Assembly (NCBI GenBank): GCA_943326215.1
Contig: CALPSK010000070.1
Coordinates: 1 to 5,628 of the forward strand
From: Sediminibacterium ginsengisoli
GTDB lineage: Bacteria > Bacteroidota > Bacteroidia > Chitinophagales > Chitinophagaceae
Reading direction: 5' to 3'
DNA: 5,628 bases
Shown here: one piece after another, positions 1 through 5,628 of the stretch
Layout of the letters: each line of letters begins with the position of its first letter
How positions within the stretch are numbered: the stretch's first letter is position 1
Made by a program: the position numbers and the translations under genes
The notes under the pieces: generated by a model
What the model was told of the DNA's origin: nothing
The model's input: the letters and a program-made list of their open reading frames with translations, nothing else
The model's database searches: none

Positions 1-23
1 AAGTGAAAATTTTTCATACCCCC

Positions 24-53
24 GGGATGCCGGAGCAAAGCGACGGCCATCCC
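24..53. repeat. Imperfect hairpin, copy 1 of a REP-like pair
   Basis: Positions 24-32 (GGGATGCCG) pair with 44-53 (CGGCCATCCC), leaving one unpaired C at 47 or 48 and a loop at 33-43. The arm words GATGCCG and CGGCCATCC and the loop word CAAAG-GA all recur in the second hairpin at 78-108, in the same orientation. The element is much richer in GC than the surrounding AT-rich non-coding DNA. The structure and the duplication are read directly from the sequence. Calling it REP-like (a short dispersed intergenic hairpin of the kind moved by RAYT/TnpA-REP transposases) is inference. It could instead be a transcription terminator or RNA-processing element. Confidence 0.6.
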
Positions 54-65
54 CAAATAATTTAA

Positions 66-111
66 AAGGATTTTCTTGATGCCGACAAACAAAGTGAAGT
101 CGGCCATCCTT
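66..111 (-). terminator. Possible terminator of the SGNH esterase gene
   Basis: Read on the minus strand, the hairpin at 78-108 is the first stable structure after the esterase stop codon at 131-133. An additional outer pairing is possible: AAGGAT at 66-71 is the exact reverse complement of ATCCTT at 106-111. This competes with part of the 78-108 stem. On the minus strand, the T-rich sequence around 71-57 (TTTTAAATTATTT) follows. The hairpin position fits a terminator, but the U tract is interrupted and the left-hand neighbour is not visible. The copy at 24-53 lies further downstream and could act as a second terminator. Confidence 0.35.
78..108. repeat. Imperfect hairpin, copy 2 of a REP-like pair
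   Basis: Positions 78-86 (GATGCCGAC) pair with 99-104 (GTCGGC) and 106-108 (ATC), with an unpaired C at 105 and a loop at 87-98. The bulged C falls at the same place in the stem as in the copy at 24-53. This copy has two extra base pairs next to the loop (85-86 with 99-100) that copy 1 lacks, while copy 1 has two extra outer G-C pairs. The loop word CAAAGTGA (90-97) matches CAAAGCGA (36-43) with one change. Spacing between the copies is 52 bases at the left arms and 57 at the right arms. The two are therefore diverged copies with structure retained, not an exact tandem duplication. Confidence 0.6.
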
Positions 112-130
112 GTTTGAAAAAATTTAAAAG

Positions 131-790
131 CTAATTGACCAAATAAGGAGCTATAATACCCTGCCATATTTTATAGCCTTCTGCATTCATGTGCAATTTG
201 TCGGATAAAAATATATGGGTAAGAATGTTACCATTGTCATCTAACATGCTGTTGTAAACATCTATATAGTTAGACTTCTTTTGCTGCTCCATAAAGGCTT
301 TAATAAGACTGTTGGCTTTTTGCATGGTTTCTAAATACTTTTCTCTGCTAGGACTTGGCTTCATAGAAATATATGAAATAGTTACTTTTTTATATCTAGA
401 ACGTATAAGTTGGTGTAGTTTTTTTACGCGCTCAAAAACGGTATCCGCCGTAATGGATGGACCACCAGTTAAATCGTTTTCACCGCAGTAAATAATTATT
501 TGTTTGGGATTATACTTGAAAATAATATCTTCTGCATACAAGGTCATATGCGGCAGCGAAGAACCTCCAAAACCTCTATTAATAATGGTATGATTTGGAA
601 AATAAGTAGCAACGTTTTTCCAGTTGGTAAAGCTAGAGCTTCCGATAAGTAAAATAGCATCTTTAGCTGGTGCTGTAATGGAATCTGCTCTTCTAAACGC
701 CTTTATTTCGTTGATAAATGGTTGACTAAATACACTACCATTTAATGCAACAAGTGTTACAAAAACTAAATATCTAAATAATAATTTCAT
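131..790 (-). CDS. Secreted SGNH/GDSL-family esterase (acylhydrolase)
   Basis: This 219-residue protein is a probable serine esterase of the SGNH/GDSL superfamily (Lipase_GDSL_2-like), exported to the periplasm or beyond. Residues 1-22 form a signal peptide (MKLLFRYLV start, hydrophobic core, VFS before Q23) with no lipobox cysteine. Block I is GSSS at 50-53, with S52 the likely nucleophile; the usual Asp of GDS is replaced by Ser. Block II is NRGFGGS (71-77). Block III is GEND (103-106), where N105 would complete the oxyanion hole. KPSPSR (144-149) is a motif I associate with short bacterial members. Block V is DKLH (197-200), supplying D197 and H200. All four blocks are present and the length is normal for a single-domain member, so the enzyme appears intact. 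The ATG at 788-790 was chosen because it starts the signal peptide. An in-frame TTG at 812-814 would add eight residues and is less likely. No Shine-Dalgarno sequence is visible. The gene is divergent from the SusC-like gene. Removal of acetyl or other acyl groups from a glycan is plausible, but the substrate is unknown. Confidence 0.88.
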   Translation of the reverse strand: MKLLFRYLVFVTLVALNGSVFSQPFINEIKAFRRADSITAPAKDAILLIGSSSFTNWKNVATYFPNHTIINRGFGGSSLPHMTLYAEDIIFKYNPKQIIIYCGENDLTGGPSITADTVFERVKKLHQLIRSRYKKVTISYISMKPSPSREKYLETMQKANSLIKAFMEQQKKSNYIDVYNSMLDDNGNILTHIFLSDKLHMNAEGYKIWQGIIAPYLVN

Positions 791-1029
791 ACAGTTTATT
801 TTAAATAAACACAAGGTTTATATTGGTATACGCTTACCTAAATGCTTCGGGTGAGGGTATAATTACTTTTATTAGGTCTTTTTAATAAATTTAATGCACT
901 AATATCATACCAATAATAAGAAGATATTCTATTAAATTGACTTTATTGACTAATTAAATACAATAAAGGGATAAAATAGTACCGCCATTTATATTGATAA
1001 TTATATATATTTGATAAAATGATTGCTAT
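791..1029. promoter_or_regulatory. AT-rich divergent intergenic region
   Basis: This 239-bp stretch separates the minus-strand esterase from the plus-strand transporter and should hold both promoters. No credible small ORF or RNA gene is visible. The only clear promoter-like element is TATATTTG at 1006-1013 for the transporter; I found no exact TAnnTTTG on the minus strand for the esterase. A GC-richer patch at about 825-860 contains GGTATA twice (825-830, 856-861), GGGT twice (849-852, 855-858) and a weak stem, CTTACC (833-838) with GGTGAG (850-855), that includes one T-G pair. TTGAC occurs twice nine bases apart (937-941, 946-950), and TTGATAA twice 17 bases apart (994-1000, 1011-1017). In DNA this AT-rich, short repeats arise easily, so regulatory meaning is conjecture. 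Confidence 0.6.
1006..1013 (+). promoter_or_regulatory. Candidate Bacteroidota -7 element (TATATTTG)
   Basis: TATATTTG matches the TAnnTTTG -7 consensus of the Bacteroidota primary sigma factor exactly. Transcription would begin at roughly 1018-1021, giving a leader of only about 10 bases before the ATG at 1030. No TTG or TTTG lies at the expected distance upstream (about 981-989), so the -33 element is missing. In such AT-rich sequence the match could be chance. The true promoter could lie further upstream; for example, TTGACT at 946-951 is followed by GATAAA at 970-975. Confidence 0.35.
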
Positions 1030-1033
1030 ATGA
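1019..1033 (+). other. Four-codon mini-ORF overlapping the transporter start
   Basis: ATG ATT GCT ATA TGA reads M-I-A-I-stop. Its TGA (1031-1033) overlaps the transporter ATG (1030-1032) in the ATGA arrangement typical of translational coupling. Neither start has a recognisable ribosome-binding site. If the -7 element at 1006-1013 is the real promoter, this ATG would lie at or within a base or two of the 5' end of the mRNA. Chance occurrence is quite possible. Confidence 0.2.
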
Positions 1034-4000
1034 AAAAAATGTTCTTTTTTTTTCTTTTACTTACTGCTTTATTCTCGCAACAAGGTCAAGCACAAACTAA
1101 GAAAATTACTGGTAAAGTCTTTGACGAGACAGGAGCTCCTATTAATGGAGCAACCGTTGCTGTAAAAAATTCAAAGGTTGTTACGCTAAGTAACGATAAG
1201 GGAAGTTTTACACTAGATCTTCCTTCAAGTGCTACAAGAATAGTTGTCACTTTTGTAGGTATGGAAACAACCGAATTGAACGTATCCAATAGAACTAATG
1301 TAACTGTTTCTTTAAGATCTATTGCTTCAGCATTAGCCGACGTGGTAGTAATTGGTTATGGCACGGTGAAGAAATCTGATTTAACAGGTTCTGCCCAAAG
1401 ATTAAATAGAGAGGATATTATGCGTGACAATCCAGGTAATATTTTGCAAGCGATGCAAGGTAAATTAGCGGGTGTAAATGTTACGCAAAATGATGGTGCT
1501 CCTGGCGCTGGACTAAGCATTAGGGTTCGTGGATCTAACTCATTTTTGGGTGGTACAGAACCTTTGTATGTAATAGATGGAGTGCCTTTTAATAATAGTA
1601 GTAGTGGAACAACGCCTGAGTCTCTGGGTGGAGATGAAAAGCAAACACTTAATGCATTGGCTTTTTTAAATCCAAATGATATTGAGTCTATAGACGTATT
1701 AAAAGACGCATCCGCTACTGCCATTTATGGTTCACGTGGCGCCAATGGTGTTGTATTAATTACTACTAGAAAAGGCAAAGTAGGCAAAGACAAAGTAGAG
1801 TTAAATATAACAGTTGGCATGGCAGAGGTTTCTAAAAGAATTCGTATGCTATCGCCATTAGAATATGCGAATTTTCAAAATATTTCTTACCAGAATTCCA
1901 ATAAATATGATGGTACAAATTATTCTTTGTTGTATCCGACGCTTTCTTTGTATGAATCGGATAACAACAATTGGCAGGATAAAATATTTACAAAGGCATT
2001 AACGCAACAATATAGCTTAAATGTATCTGGCGCCTCTGAAGCAGGTAGCCATAACTTAACATTTGGCTATGTAGACCAGGAAGGCGTAATTCGTACTTCG
2101 GGCTATAAAAAAATGAATATTAGTTTTAACCTAAACAGAAACCTAGGTAAGATTTTTAAAATTGGTACCAGTACGTCAATTTCTAATTCAACAACCAAGG
2201 GTGTTAAAACCGGTACCGATAAATCAGATGCTGCAAGTGCAGGTGTGGTTCGCTCTGCGCTCACCTATCCTGCAACCATTAGTATTTTAGATGAGTATGA
2301 TGGCTTAGGTGATGACTTTATCACCAACCCCTATATTTATGTAAATGATGTTTTAAACAGAGTCACTGCAACTAATATTTTTTCTTCAAACTATTTGGAA
2401 GCGACGCTGCATAAAGATTTAAAATTCAGACAAAATATTGGATTTAATTACGGCGCAAATACCCGTGATCAATACTACCCAAGAACGGTTTATGAAGGTT
2501 TTGCTTCTAAGGGTTGGGGATTAAAATCTGATAACAATTGGTCAAGTATTGTTTCTGAAAGTATCTTAACTTATAATAAGAAAATTAACAATCATAGTTT
2601 TACGGCTACTGCCGCTTCTACCTTTGAACAAAATATGGGTAACTCAAAAAGAGCAGAGGCTAAAACTTTCCCAAATGATTTGTTGCAAAATGAAAACCTG
2701 CAATCTGGAGAACAAATCTTACCCATTATTACTAATAAGTACCAATCTAACTTATTGTCTGTATTAGGGCGTGTTAATTATACCTATGCTGATAAGTATG
2801 TAATTTCTATTTCGCACAGAAATGACGGGTCAAGTAAATTTGGTAAAGACAATAAGTGGGCTGCTTTTTCTTCTGCAGGATTAGCATGGAAGATGCATAA
2901 AGAATCTTTTATCAATAAAATAGATCCCATTAGTGAATTAACAATTAGGGCAAGTTACGGTCAAACTGGTAATCAGGGTATAGGATCGTATGCTTCGCTT
3001 TCTAAATTGGCCATCTATAATTATACATTTAATGGAGTCGTGCAAACTGGATTAGCGGATGACGTATATTCAGGTCCAGCTAATGCCGGATTAAAATGGG
3101 AAACGACCAATGCTTACAATGCTGGATTAGACCTAGGCTTATTTAAAGGAAAAATAAATACACATGTAGATGTGTATTTAAAACAAACCAATGATTTATT
3201 GCAATATATTACTACACCTTCTTCTACTGGTTTTCAACGTCAATTGAGAAATTCTGGTTCTGTAGAAAATAAGGGTTTAGAAATTGCGTTAGATGCAATG
3301 GTGTTAAGTAATAAAGATTTTCAATGGAAAACAAATTTCAATATCTCCTTTAATAGAAATAAAATTATTTCTTTAGGTGGTGATGTAAAAGAGCAATTTG
3401 CAAGTAACATTTCTACCCGTGACGCACCATTTATTCAACGTGCTGGACTGCCAATTGGTTCATTATACGGCTACGTAGAAGACGGCTATTTTGATAATGA
3501 AGCGGAAGTAAGAAATTCATTAGTTTATAATGGCCAACCTTCAAATATCATTGGGCGCATGATTGGCGAGATCAAGTATAGGAATTTTGATAATGATCCA
3601 ACTTCTATCTCTGTTAATGATCGCGTGGTAATTGGAGATGTGAATCCAGATTATACTTTCGGATTCACCAATAATTTTAAATACAAAAGTTTTGATTTAA
3701 GTATTTTTATTAATGGGGTGCAGGGAAATGATATTGTAAATATGAACAGTGTTTGGAATGCCAATATTGGTACTTCAAAAAATGTAACCTTAGCCATGTT
3801 TAATGGTGCATGGAAAGAAGGGGCAGATAATTCAAATGCCTTAGCGCCAAAGCCTATTAGACAGTTCTGGAGAACCTTGCCATTTACTAGAAGATTTATT
3901 GAAGATGGTTCCTTTGTAAGAATTAAAAATGCAACCCTTGGCTACACTTTGCCTGCAAAATTAGTTAAGGGCATTAATGCAATTAGGGTATCTGCAGGTG

Positions 4001-4146
4001 TAAATAATTTATACACGTTTACTAAGTATACAGGCTTTGATCCTGAAATTAATAGCTATGGAGATAATCCGGCTTTATTTGGTGTAGACTTAGGCGGTTT
4101 CCCTAATTCAAAAACCTACAACATTGCAATTAAATGCAACTTTTAA
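1030..4146 (+). CDS. SusC/RagA-family TonB-dependent outer-membrane transporter
   Basis: At 1038 residues this is a full-length SusC-like outer-membrane importer that works with a SusD-like lipoprotein, here the next gene. A signal peptide covers about residues 1-22 (MKKM, a Phe/Leu-rich core, then a QAQ end). A carboxypeptidase-regulatory-like beta-sandwich domain follows at about 25-97 (KITGKVFDETGAPINGATV). Next comes a TonB-box-like stretch, DVVVIGYGTVKK (104-115). The plug spans about 116-246 and contains RVRGSNS (165-171), YVIDGVPF (180-187) and the family signature from NPNDIESIDVLKDASA to YGSRGANGVVLITT (214-246). The beta-barrel occupies the rest, with SYGQTGNQG near 642, TLGYTLP (969-975) and NNLYTFTKYTGFDPEIN from 992. 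It ends in Phe, as expected for BAM-inserted barrels. There is no STN domain, so FecA-style signalling to an anti-sigma factor is unlikely. Substrate cannot be read from sequence; many relatives import oligosaccharides and some import peptides. ATG 1030 starts the signal peptide; Met4 is an alternative. It is probably co-transcribed with the SusD-like gene 20 bp downstream. Confidence 0.96.
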   Translation: MKKMFFFFLLLTALFSQQGQAQTKKITGKVFDETGAPINGATVAVKNSKVVTLSNDKGSFTLDLPSSATRIVVTFVGMETTELNVSNRTNVTVSLRSIASALADVVVIGYGTVKKSDLTGSAQRLNREDIMRDNPGNILQAMQGKLAGVNVTQNDGAPGAGLSIRVRGSNSFLGGTEPLYVIDGVPFNNSSSGTTPESLGGDEKQTLNALAFLNPNDIESIDVLKDASATAIYGSRGANGVVLITTRKGKVGKDKVELNITVGMAEVSKRIRMLSPLEYANFQNISYQNSNKYDGTNYSLLYPTLSLYESDNNNWQDKIFTKALTQQYSLNVSGASEAGSHNLTFGYVDQEGVIRTSGYKKMNISFNLNRNLGKIFKIGTSTSISNSTTKGVKTGTDKSDAASAGVVRSALTYPATISILDEYDGLGDDFITNPYIYVNDVLNRVTATNIFSSNYLEATLHKDLKFRQNIGFNYGANTRDQYYPRTVYEGFASKGWGLKSDNNWSSIVSESILTYNKKINNHSFTATAASTFEQNMGNSKRAEAKTFPNDLLQNENLQSGEQILPIITNKYQSNLLSVLGRVNYTYADKYVISISHRNDGSSKFGKDNKWAAFSSAGLAWKMHKESFINKIDPISELTIRASYGQTGNQGIGSYASLSKLAIYNYTFNGVVQTGLADDVYSGPANAGLKWETTNAYNAGLDLGLFKGKINTHVDVYLKQTNDLLQYITTPSSTGFQRQLRNSGSVENKGLEIALDAMVLSNKDFQWKTNFNISFNRNKIISLGGDVKEQFASNISTRDAPFIQRAGLPIGSLYGYVEDGYFDNEAEVRNSLVYNGQPSNIIGRMIGEIKYRNFDNDPTSISVNDRVVIGDVNPDYTFGFTNNFKYKSFDLSIFINGVQGNDIVNMNSVWNANIGTSKNVTLAMFNGAWKEGADNSNALAPKPIRQFWRTLPFTRRFIEDGSFVRIKNATLGYTLPAKLVKGINAIRVSAGVNNLYTFTKYTGFDPEINSYGDNPALFGVDLGGFPNSKTYNIAIKCNF
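1033..1053 (+). repeat. A7 and T9 homopolymer pair at the transporter gene start
   Basis: An A7 run (1033-1039), five bases (TGTTC) and a T9 run (1045-1053) lie within codons 2-8 of the transporter gene. They encode the Lys and Phe residues of the signal peptide. A one- or two-base slip in either run would shift the frame at the signal peptide and abolish the protein. The runs are also complementary and could form a seven-pair A-U hairpin in the mRNA right after the start codon. The coding explanation (Lys-rich then Phe-rich signal peptide in an AT-rich genome) is sufficient; phase variation is speculative. Confidence 0.5.
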
Positions 4147-4166
4147 ATTATTCTAAAACTAATTAT

Positions 4167-5628
4167 ATGAAAATAAATAAATCAATTAGCTGGAAAGTTA
4201 TACTGCCGGTATTGTTATTTTCGACCTTCTCTTGTCAGAAGGTATTGGAAGAAAAGCCTTTGTCTTTTTTATCTCCAGAAAATTTTTATAAAAACGAGGC
4301 GGATGCTAAAGCAGCTATCAATGCAGTATATAGTACATTGTATACCTATGATTTGTATTTACAGCCTATGTGGAATTTAACCATGCTTGATGACGATCAT
4401 GTATCTGGCGCCGATTGGTTTTTAGGGACGTCTGGTGCAGGAAACCCTCAAGGATATTGGGGCGTAGATGGTCCTTGGGTGGGTTGTTATTCTGTTATTT
4501 CTAGAGCCAATACCGTACTTGAAAATGTGGCTACAATTAATACCAACATTGATGCTACTATAAAAAATAGGATTTTGGGCGAAGCTTATTTCTTTAGAGG
4601 TTGGGCCTATTTTCAATTGGTTCAATTGTATGGTGGTGTGCCTATTCGTTTAAAATCATTATCATTAGATCCTAAAGCTAGTATGGCAAGGTCATCGGTG
4701 GCAGATGTTTACAAGCAAGTAATTGCAGATTTTAAAAGTGCTGAAGCAAATTTATTACCTACTTCAGATACTAAATCAGGTGAACCTGGTAGAGTAACAA
4801 GAAGTGTTGCAAAAGGATTCTTGGCAAAAACCTATTTAACAATTGCTTCAGGTGCTGCAACAGGAAATGTAAGTGTTAGGGGTGGTAAAGATAATGGAAT
4901 GTATACTTACCCTAAAACTGTTGTTGCAGGACTCGAAAATATCTCTTCTAAAGATTACTATATACTTGCAAGAGACAAGGCATTAGAAGTGATTGCAAGT
5001 AATGAATATTCAATGTTTGCCAATTGGACGGATATGTGGAGTAAAGCAGGAAGAAATAAGACAGAGCATATGTGGGAGTTACAAGCATTGGGTGGCAGTA
5101 GTTTTGTAAATGAACTACATAATTACATGTCTTCATTTTCTACTTTTGGAAGAGGCGCTATGTGGTTTACAAACAATCATTATAATGATTATGATACCAC
5201 AGACATTCGTGTATTAAAAGGGGTTGTACATAATTATGAAATGAATAATGCAGCTAGAACCAAATACTTCTATCCATCTTGGCAGTCTTATAATTACAAA
5301 TTTATCAATGGGGCTACTTATGCAAACACCCCAGCCACTGATGATCGCGCTTACACCATTAAGTATAGTGATGTGGCTGATCCTACCGTATCAAGAAGCG
5401 ATGCGCATTTTCCAATGATACGTTACACGGAAATGTTTTTGATTGTTGCGGAAGCAGATAATGAAATTAACAATGGCCCTACACCCCAGGCATATACTAA
5501 CTTAAATACCATTCGTACAAGAGCTAAAACACAAACAGCACCTGCTAATTTAACCCGCGATGAATTTAGAAGTTTTGTACTAGCCGAAAGAGCAAGAGAA
5601 TTTGTTTTTGAGGGTATAAGAAGGTATG
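4167..5628 (+). CDS. SusD/RagB-family surface lipoprotein, 3' end missing
   Basis: The open frame runs 487 codons without a stop and is cut by the window edge. The product is the ligand-binding lipoprotein partner of the SusC-like transporter; SusD proteins sit on the cell surface and cap the barrel. A lipoprotein signal peptide ends at C23 (STFSC), followed by QKVLEEKPLSF, typical of mature SusD N-termini. The lipobox is loose, with T20 and F21 where Leu and a small residue are usual. The SusD-like N-terminal alpha-helical (TPR-like) region covers about 23-225, with SRANTVLENV (112-121) and GEAYFFRGWAYFQLVQLYGG (138-157). The SusD_RagB region follows, with FPMIRYTEMFLIVAEA (415-430) and LNTIRTRA (446-453). 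ERAREFVFEGIRRY (474-487) lies in the conserved end region, so probably only some tens of residues are missing. The middle is rich in Trp and Tyr, compatible with glycan stacking but not proof of it. The start has no Shine-Dalgarno sequence and no upstream in-frame ATG; the 20-bp gap to the SusC-like gene indicates an operon. Confidence 0.95.
   Translation, partial: MKINKSISWKVILPVLLFSTFSCQKVLEEKPLSFLSPENFYKNEADAKAAINAVYSTLYTYDLYLQPMWNLTMLDDDHVSGADWFLGTSGAGNPQGYWGVDGPWVGCYSVISRANTVLENVATINTNIDATIKNRILGEAYFFRGWAYFQLVQLYGGVPIRLKSLSLDPKASMARSSVADVYKQVIADFKSAEANLLPTSDTKSGEPGRVTRSVAKGFLAKTYLTIASGAATGNVSVRGGKDNGMYTYPKTVVAGLENISSKDYYILARDKALEVIASNEYSMFANWTDMWSKAGRNKTEHMWELQALGGSSFVNELHNYMSSFSTFGRGAMWFTNNHYNDYDTTDIRVLKGVVHNYEMNNAARTKYFYPSWQSYNYKFINGATYANTPATDDRAYTIKYSDVADPTVSRSDAHFPMIRYTEMFLIVAEADNEINNGPTPQAYTNLNTIRTRAKTQTAPANLTRDEFRSFVLAERAREFVFEGIRRY

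Noticed and set aside
4..16. Palindrome TGAAAATTTTTCA at the left edge
   Set aside because: Perfect but short and made mostly of A and T; expected by chance in this composition. It could belong to the neighbouring element but nothing supports that.
1..130. Possible gene end or tRNA at the left edge
   Set aside because: No frame shows a convincing protein, and the two hairpins do not assemble into a tRNA cloverleaf.
788..814. Eight-residue N-terminal extension of the esterase from a TTG codon at 812-814
   Set aside because: The ATG at 788-790 starts a well-formed signal peptide, whereas the extension would need a rare start codon and puts extra residues in front of it.
937..950. TTGAC repeated twice, and a sigma70-like TTGACT with GATAAA
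   Set aside because: Bacteroidota primary promoters do not use the TTGACA/TATAAT pattern, and five-base repeats are common in such AT-rich DNA.
1086..1289. A 67-codon minus-strand open frame
   Set aside because: Antisense to the N-terminal domain of the transporter, with no supporting features; judged a shadow.
1356..1724. A 122-codon open frame on the minus strand inside the transporter gene
   Set aside because: It lies fully antisense to the conserved plug region of the SusC-like gene, shows no recognisable motif or signal peptide, and is explained as a codon-bias shadow.
4422..4625. A 67-codon minus-strand open frame
   Set aside because: Antisense to the conserved SusD helical region, with no motif; judged a shadow.
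4948..5136. A 62-codon minus-strand open frame
   Set aside because: Antisense to the SusD-like gene, with no motif; judged a shadow.

Overview
The window looks like a chromosomal fragment from a low-GC member of the Bacteroidota. The strongest evidence is an adjacent SusC/RagA-type TonB-dependent transporter and SusD/RagB-type lipoprotein, a pair essentially confined to that phylum. The absence of Shine-Dalgarno sequences before all three start codons, and an exact TAnnTTTG element (the Bacteroidota -7 consensus) upstream of the transporter, agree with this. The protein style suggests a Chitinophagales/Sphingobacteriales-like organism, but that is an impression and not a demonstrated placement.

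Layout: positions 1-130 are non-coding and hold two related, same-orientation imperfect hairpins (about 24-53 and 78-108). They lie just beyond the 3' end of a minus-strand gene (131-790) for a secreted SGNH/GDSL-family esterase. An AT-rich divergent intergenic region (791-1029) separates it from the plus-strand SusC-like transporter (1030-4146). After a 20-bp gap, the SusD-like lipoprotein (4167 to the window end) begins; it is cut by the window edge within its C-terminal signature region.

Function: SusC and SusD homologues form an outer-membrane 'pedal-bin' importer. The SusD lipoprotein captures a ligand at the cell surface and closes over the SusC barrel, which imports it with energy from TonB. 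The exported esterase next door could remove acyl groups from the same ligand, but it is on the opposite strand and its link to the importer is inferred only from proximity. No glycoside hydrolase, polysaccharide lyase, peptidase, ECF sigma factor, anti-sigma factor or hybrid two-component regulator is visible, so the substrate cannot be assigned. The transporter lacks an STN domain, which argues against a FecA-like signalling role.

I did not find a clearly novel system. The least explained element is the pair of bulged hairpins at the left edge, which resemble a REP-type dispersed repeat. Smaller points are an A7/T9 homopolymer pair at the start of the transporter gene, a four-codon mini-ORF overlapping its start codon, and a small GC-richer patch with repeated words in the divergent intergenic region.
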